Position numbers and translations under genes: made by a program
Shown here: positions 5,669-9,311 of the stretch, one piece after another
Layout of the letters: each line of letters opens with the position of its first letter
Position numbering within the stretch: the first letter of the stretch is position 1
Assembly: GCA_945947715.1 (NCBI GenBank)
Contig: CAMEYZ010000071.1
Location: 1-9,311, forward strand
Direction of reading: 5' to 3'
Source: an uncultured Clostridia bacterium
GTDB taxonomy: Bacteria > Bacillota > Clostridia > Oscillospirales > Ruminococcaceae
DNA length: 9,311 nt
Notes under the pieces: model-generated
The model's database searches: none
What the model was told of the DNA's origin: nothing
The model's input: the letters and a program-made list of their open reading frames with translations, nothing else

Positions 5669-5785
5669 ATGGAAATCAAAATAGCGCTTGCGGGAAGACA
5701 GCTTTATAATCATAGGTCCCTCTGCGAAGGAAAATGCTCCTGCTGTCCGAATGACTGCGCCTGCCACGGGGAGCTGAAAAAGTGA
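5669..5785 (+). pseudogene. FeoB start fused to a Cys-rich tail (probable feoB deletion remnant, 38 codons)
   Basis: ATG 5669 follows AGAAAGG at a good distance. The first nine residues, MEIKIALAG, are those of FeoB, where GNPNCGKTT, the G1 motif of the GTPase domain, should follow. Instead the frame continues RQLYNHRSLCEGKCSCCPND and CACHGELKK and stops at TGA 5783. The six cysteines (C19, C23, C25, C26, C30, C32) and final CHG resemble the tail of the small FeoB-associated Cys-rich proteins often encoded right after feoB. The simplest reading is an in-frame deletion of nearly all of feoB and the start of the next gene, with the junction near 5694-5700. Alternatively it is a genuine small metal-binding peptide. 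It keeps a promoter and operator of its own. Confidence 0.6.
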
Positions 5786-5837
5786 ATGAGATGTTTTGAC
5801 CGGATATTCTGTTGAAGAGAAATCTGAAATATGAACG

Positions 5838-5868
5838 AAAACCGACAGCCGATAACTGCCGGTTTTTC
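5838..5868 (+). terminator. Intrinsic terminator of the feo locus
   Basis: AAAACCGACAG (5838-5848) pairs with CTGCCGGTTTT (5856-5866) with one mismatch around a seven-base loop, and the stem runs into a TTTTT tract ending at 5867. It separates the feo locus from the ABC genes, whose ribosome site follows only five bases later. Some read-through into the ABC genes is therefore plausible, as no clear separate promoter is seen for them. Confidence 0.75.
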
Positions 5869-5888
5869 ATTGAAAAGGAGTTTGATAA

Positions 5889-7622
5889 ATGATAAAAACA
5901 AGGCTGATAAAAGCAGTTACGTAGTCGAAAAAATTTATAGCCGCAAACGTAATCTGTCAGCTTGTGGGACTTGCGGCAGGCACGGCGGCAGTTATTTCTA
6001 TTGCAGATTTTTTGCAGAGGCTATACGAGAAATCCGCGTCAGACAGCGATCTGATTCGGTTTTTCATTATAATTGCCGTTGCTCTTGCAATAAGGATAAT
6101 ATGCATAATGCTTGCGGAAAAAGCGGGCTTTGAAGCGTCAAAGCCGGTGAAGCTTATGCTTCGGAAAAAGATAACCGAAAAGCTGCTTAGGCTCGATTGT
6201 TCATACAATTCACAGGCATCAACAGCAGAGGTAGTGCAGCTTGCAGGTGAGGGCGTTGACCAGCTGGAGACCTACTTCGGAGCATATCTGCCACAGTTTT
6301 TCTATGCAATGGCAGCCCCTATTTTTCTCTTTGCTGTTACATTATTTTTTAGCCTGAAAACGGCTGTGGTGCTGCTGATATGCGTGCCACTGATACCAGT
6401 TTCAATAGTCTGCGTGCAGAAGATAGCAAAGCGGCTCCTTGCAGATTATTGGGTGCAGTACGCAAAGCTTGGAGACAGCTTTCTTGAAAGCATACAGGGA
6501 CTTACAACGCTGAAAATTTATCAGTCAGACAGGTCCTTCCACGAGAAAATAAATGCCGAATCGGAGCGCTTTCGCAGGATAACCATGAAGGTGCTGACAA
6601 TGCAGCTTAACTCTGTCACGGTAATGGATATTTTCGCATACGGAGGTACGGCTGCAGGAATTATCCTTGCAGTGCTCGGATTTTCGAAGGGTGAGATAAG
6701 TCTCTGCGGATTTATTTCCATAGTGCTTTTATCGGCGGAATTTTTCCTGCCTATGAGAAGGCTGGGTTCATATTTTCATATTGCCATGAACGGCATGGCG
6801 GCAAGCGACAAGATATTTCATCTGCTTGATTTACCTGAAAATGAGGACGGAAGGCTTGAGATTTATTCGGGGGATATTTCCTTTGACAACGTAAATTTCT
6901 CCTATGACGACAGCCGTGAAATTCTGAAAAATATCTCAATGAAATTCCCTGAAAGAAGCTTTACTGCAATTATCGGCGAGAGCGGCTGCGGAAAAAGTAC
7001 GGCGGCAGGATTATTATCGGGCAGGAACAAGGGCTACTTAGGCAGCGTAAAAATTGGCGGAAATGAGCTTCGTGATATTTCCGAAAAGAGCCTTACGGAC
7101 AACGTTACGCTCATTAGCTGCAGCAGCTATATTTTCGGTGGAACTGTCCGTGAAGCGCTTCTTATGGCGGACGAAAATTCCAATGATGAAAGGATCTGGA
7201 GTATTCTTGAAAGAGTGCGCCTTGCGGATTTTTTTAGAAGCGAAAATGGTCTTGATACGCAAATCACGGCAGGAGGCGCAAATCTGTCAGGCGGACAGCG
7301 GCAGCGCCTTGCACTTGCAAGAGGAATTCTTCACGACAGTCGAATTTACATTTTCGACGAGGCTACATCAAATATTGACGTTGAAAGTGAGGAATGTATC
7401 CTCTCGGAGATTCGGAAAATGTCTGCAGAAAAAACGGTGATAATGATAACTCACCGTTTTGCAAATGCCGTCAATGCAGACAGAATTTATGCTTTTGAAA
7501 GAGGATATATCACCGAAAGCGGCACACATTCAGAGCTTGTGAACAGTGGCGGAATATACGCTAAGCTGTGGGAAAAACAGTCGGCACTTGAAGCCATAGG
7601 AGGTAAGTGTGAAACGGAGTAA
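5889..7622 (+). pseudogene. ABC exporter half-transporter (permease-ATPase), interrupted by amber codon 12
   Basis: ATG 5889 is preceded by AAAAGGAG (5873-5880) and opens MIKTRLIKAVT, then TAG 5922-5924, then SKKFIAANVICQLVGLAAG in the same frame, open to TAA 7620. All later parts look intact: a six-helix type-1 exporter domain (to about residue 320, counting from ATG) and an ATPase domain with Walker A GESGCGKST at 363, signature LSGGQ at 466, Walker B Asp490-Glu491 and switch His522. It resembles CydD/CydC and similar heterodimeric exporters; the substrate is unknown. The amber needs one base change from GAG or another sense codon. The only restart seen in frame is GTG 5964, which lacks a ribosome site and would remove about 25 N-terminal residues. 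It is therefore a probable recent pseudogene, or is rescued by suppression, restart or a sequencing error. It overlaps the next gene by 14 bases. Confidence 0.8.
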
Positions 7623-9264
7623 AATAAAAATCATGCTCTCTCTGGGAGCAATAGCAAAGCCTTTGCTGTACATAATGATACCTGCTGTTTTAATGGGTGT
7701 GGCAGGGTATCTGTGCGCCGAATTTATCACTATTCTCGGTGGCTATGGGTTGGTTAATATCCTCGGGTTTGAAACGGCTTTTTCGCTGAAAAATATACTT
7801 GTCATTATCGGCATAATTGCTGTGCTGCGTGGCGTCCTTCACTATGCAGAGCAGTATTCAAATCATTATATCGCGTTCAGACTTCTTGCAATTCTTCGTG
7901 ATAAGGTGTTCGGAAAGCTGCGCGAGTTGTGTCCTGCAAAGCTGGAGTGTAAGGACAGGGGCAGCCTTATCTCCGTTATAACCTCGGACATTGAGCTTCT
8001 GGAGGTTTTCTATGCTCACACAATTTCACCTATCGCGATAGGAATAATTTCCTCGGCAATTATGGCAGTATTTATCGGGCAGTATCATTTTTTACTTGGC
8101 ATCATTGCCGCTGCGGCGTACATTTTTGTGGGCATGGTCATTCCCATTATCATATCAAAGATATGCGGAAGCGCCGCAGAGAATTTCCGCAGGGAAAATG
8201 GAAAGCTAAGCGGATTTGTACTGGAAACTCTCTACGGAATTTCAGAAATTATCCGCTTTAGTGCAGGCGAAAAGCGCATTTTAGAAATGGAAAAGCGCAC
8301 GGAAAAGCTGTCCGAAAAGGACAGAATATTAAAGCGCAATAACGGCATTTGTTCGGCTGTGACCACAGTTTCTGTGACCATATTTCCTATAATAATACTT
8401 GCAGTATCGGCGGCTTTGTATAGGAACAATGTTATCGACTTTGACGGGGTCATTATCCCTACAATTGCAATGTTTTCGTCCTTTGGCCCTGTTATCGCCC
8501 TTGCAAACTTAGGCGGTGGATTACAGCAAACCTTCGCCGCAGCTGACAGAGTGCTTGACATACTTGAAGAAAGCCCTTCTGTTCCTGAAATTACAGAGGG
8601 CGCGGAGATAAAATTCACTGGTGCCAATGCGGATAATGTTGGCTTCTCATATGATAATGAAAAGGTGCTGGAAGGTGTTTCTCTTGACATTCCACGAAGC
8701 GGTATTATCGGCATCACAGGCAGGAGCGGCAGCGGAAAATCCACGCTTTTAAAGCTGTTCATGCGCTTCTGGGAAACGGATTTAGGTGAGATATCTGTAT
8801 CGGCCAAAAATATAAACAGGATAAAAACAAGCTCACTCAGAAACAGCGAAAGCCTTGTCACTCAGGACACTCATTTTTTCAAGGACACCATTGAGAACAA
8901 TCTTAGAATTGCAAAGCCTGACGCCACTCGCGAGGAAATAGAAGCTGCATGCAAAATGGCTTCCATACATGATTTTATTTTGTCTCTTCCAAAGGGCTAC
9001 GAAACGGAAGCGGGTGAGCTGGGCGATATGCTCTCGGGTGGAGAAAAGCAGCGTTTAGGTGCGGCAAGAGCCTTTCTGCATGACTCGGACTTCATGCTTT
9101 TTGATGAGCCAACAAGCAATCTGGATGCACTTAACGAGGCTGTCATCTTGAAATCCATAGCCGAGCAGAAGGATAAAAAAGCTGTCCTGCTGGTTTCGCA
9201 CAGAGCATCCACAATGCGCATTGCGGACAGCGTCTATTCCGTTGAAAACGGGAGGAAATGCTGA
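7609..9264 (+). CDS. ABC exporter half-transporter (permease-ATPase), second subunit
   Basis: This 551-residue protein starts at GTG 7609, five bases after TAGGAGG (7597-7603), inside the end of the preceding ABC gene. Residues 1-310 form the type-1 exporter membrane domain with several hydrophobic helices (for example 18-40, 60-75, 140-165, 168-185, 250-270). The ATPase domain follows: Walker A GRSGSGKST at 371, signature LSGGEKQR at 475, Walker B with Asp499 and catalytic Glu500, and switch His531. Both nucleotide sites appear competent. It would pair with the upstream half-transporter as a CydDC-like heterodimer in the cytoplasmic membrane; related pairs export thiols, peptides or drugs, and the cargo here cannot be told. 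The ribosome site of the next gene is in its last codons and the stop overlaps that start (TGATG), so the three genes form one tightly coupled unit. Confidence 0.9.
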   Translation: MKRSKIKIMLSLGAIAKPLLYIMIPAVLMGVAGYLCAEFITILGGYGLVNILGFETAFSLKNILVIIGIIAVLRGVLHYAEQYSNHYIAFRLLAILRDKVFGKLRELCPAKLECKDRGSLISVITSDIELLEVFYAHTISPIAIGIISSAIMAVFIGQYHFLLGIIAAAAYIFVGMVIPIIISKICGSAAENFRRENGKLSGFVLETLYGISEIIRFSAGEKRILEMEKRTEKLSEKDRILKRNNGICSAVTTVSVTIFPIIILAVSAALYRNNVIDFDGVIIPTIAMFSSFGPVIALANLGGGLQQTFAAADRVLDILEESPSVPEITEGAEIKFTGANADNVGFSYDNEKVLEGVSLDIPRSGIIGITGRSGSGKSTLLKLFMRFWETDLGEISVSAKNINRIKTSSLRNSESLVTQDTHFFKDTIENNLRIAKPDATREEIEAACKMASIHDFILSLPKGYETEAGELGDMLSGGEKQRLGAARAFLHDSDFMLFDEPTSNLDALNEAVILKSIAEQKDKKAVLLVSHRASTMRIADSVYSVENGRKC

Positions 9265-9311
9265 TGAAAATACAGGACAAGCGTGACCGTGAAAAGCGGA
9301 TCGTTGGGGAG
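9264..9311 (+). CDS. Start of a translationally coupled gene, possibly YgbA family (3' truncated)
   Basis: ATG 9264 shares its A with the TGA of the ABC gene, and GGAGG (9251-9255) lies eight bases upstream. Sixteen codons are present: MKIQDKRDREKRIVGE. This charged start resembles the 'nitrous oxide-stimulated promoter' (YgbA) family of small Cys-rich proteins as I remember its Firmicute members, but 16 residues cannot settle it. If correct, an iron or nitrosative stress link would fit the neighbouring feo genes. Confidence 0.45.
   Translation, partial: MKIQDKRDREKRIVGE

Noticed and set aside
5796..5824. TTGACC at 5796 as a promoter for the ABC genes
   Set aside because: No acceptable -10 box follows at 16-18 bases, and the terminator at 5838-5868 would lie downstream of it.
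1261..5924. Idea that TAG is recoded as sense, since two TAG codons interrupt genes
   Set aside because: feoA1 ends at TAG exactly at the conserved family end and the HD-GYP gene also ends at TAG. The kinase also carries TAA and TGA stops, so decay explains the pattern better.
8232..8861. 209-codon minus-strand frame opposite the second ABC gene
   Set aside because: It lies over the ABC ATPase coding frame, and its Ser/Pro/Leu-rich product is typical of a shadow frame.
1..9311. CRISPR arrays, tRNA or rRNA genes, insertion sequences
   Set aside because: I saw no regular short repeats with spacers, no tRNA cloverleaf or rRNA text, and no transposase or terminal repeats.

Overview
The window looks like chromosomal DNA of a gut or rumen Firmicute, most likely Ruminococcus or a close relative. 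The grounds are moderate G+C, strong AGGAGG-type ribosome binding sites, modular PAS-rich signalling proteins, a two-FeoA ferrous iron locus and a heterodimeric ABC exporter. The genus is inferred from family resemblance, not proven. All recognisable genes are on the + strand.

Layout: (1) 1-327, the 3' end of an HD-GYP-like domain gene. (2) 459-2949, the wreck of a large multidomain hybrid sensor kinase. It keeps a PAS pair, scraps of further sensor and kinase modules, a broken receiver domain and two and a fraction copies of a 144-codon sensor repeat, and is cut by in-frame stops, frameshifts and internal deletions. (3) 3062-4380, a strong promoter embedded in a long inverted repeat, an AbiEi-family antitoxin-like regulator without its AbiEii toxin, and a TadA-like nucleoside deaminase in the toxin's place. 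(4) 4416-5867, an iron locus: promoter, repeated GTTAG-N6-CTAAC palindromes, feoA1, a GNAT acetyltransferase, feoA2, then a second promoter and palindrome before a 38-codon ORF. That ORF begins like FeoB and ends in a Cys-rich tail, so feoB itself appears to have been deleted; an intrinsic terminator follows. (5) 5889-9311, two overlapping ABC exporter half-transporter genes, the first with an amber codon at codon 12, then the first 16 codons of a translationally coupled gene that may belong to the YgbA family.

How the parts work together: the two FeoA proteins would normally assist the FeoB Fe(II) permease, and the shared palindromes suggest one metal-responsive repressor controls both promoters. 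Without feoB in place the locus probably cannot import iron unless another feoB exists elsewhere. The AbiEi-like protein probably represses its own promoter through the inverted repeat, and may co-express the deaminase. The ABC pair would form a heterodimeric exporter if the amber codon is read through or bypassed.

The dominant theme is gene decay by nonsense mutations, single-base indels and internal deletions, next to intact genes. I did not find a convincing complete new system. The best leads are the AbiEi-like/deaminase pair with its operator, the shared palindrome of the iron locus, and the FeoB-start/Cys-rich fusion ORF.
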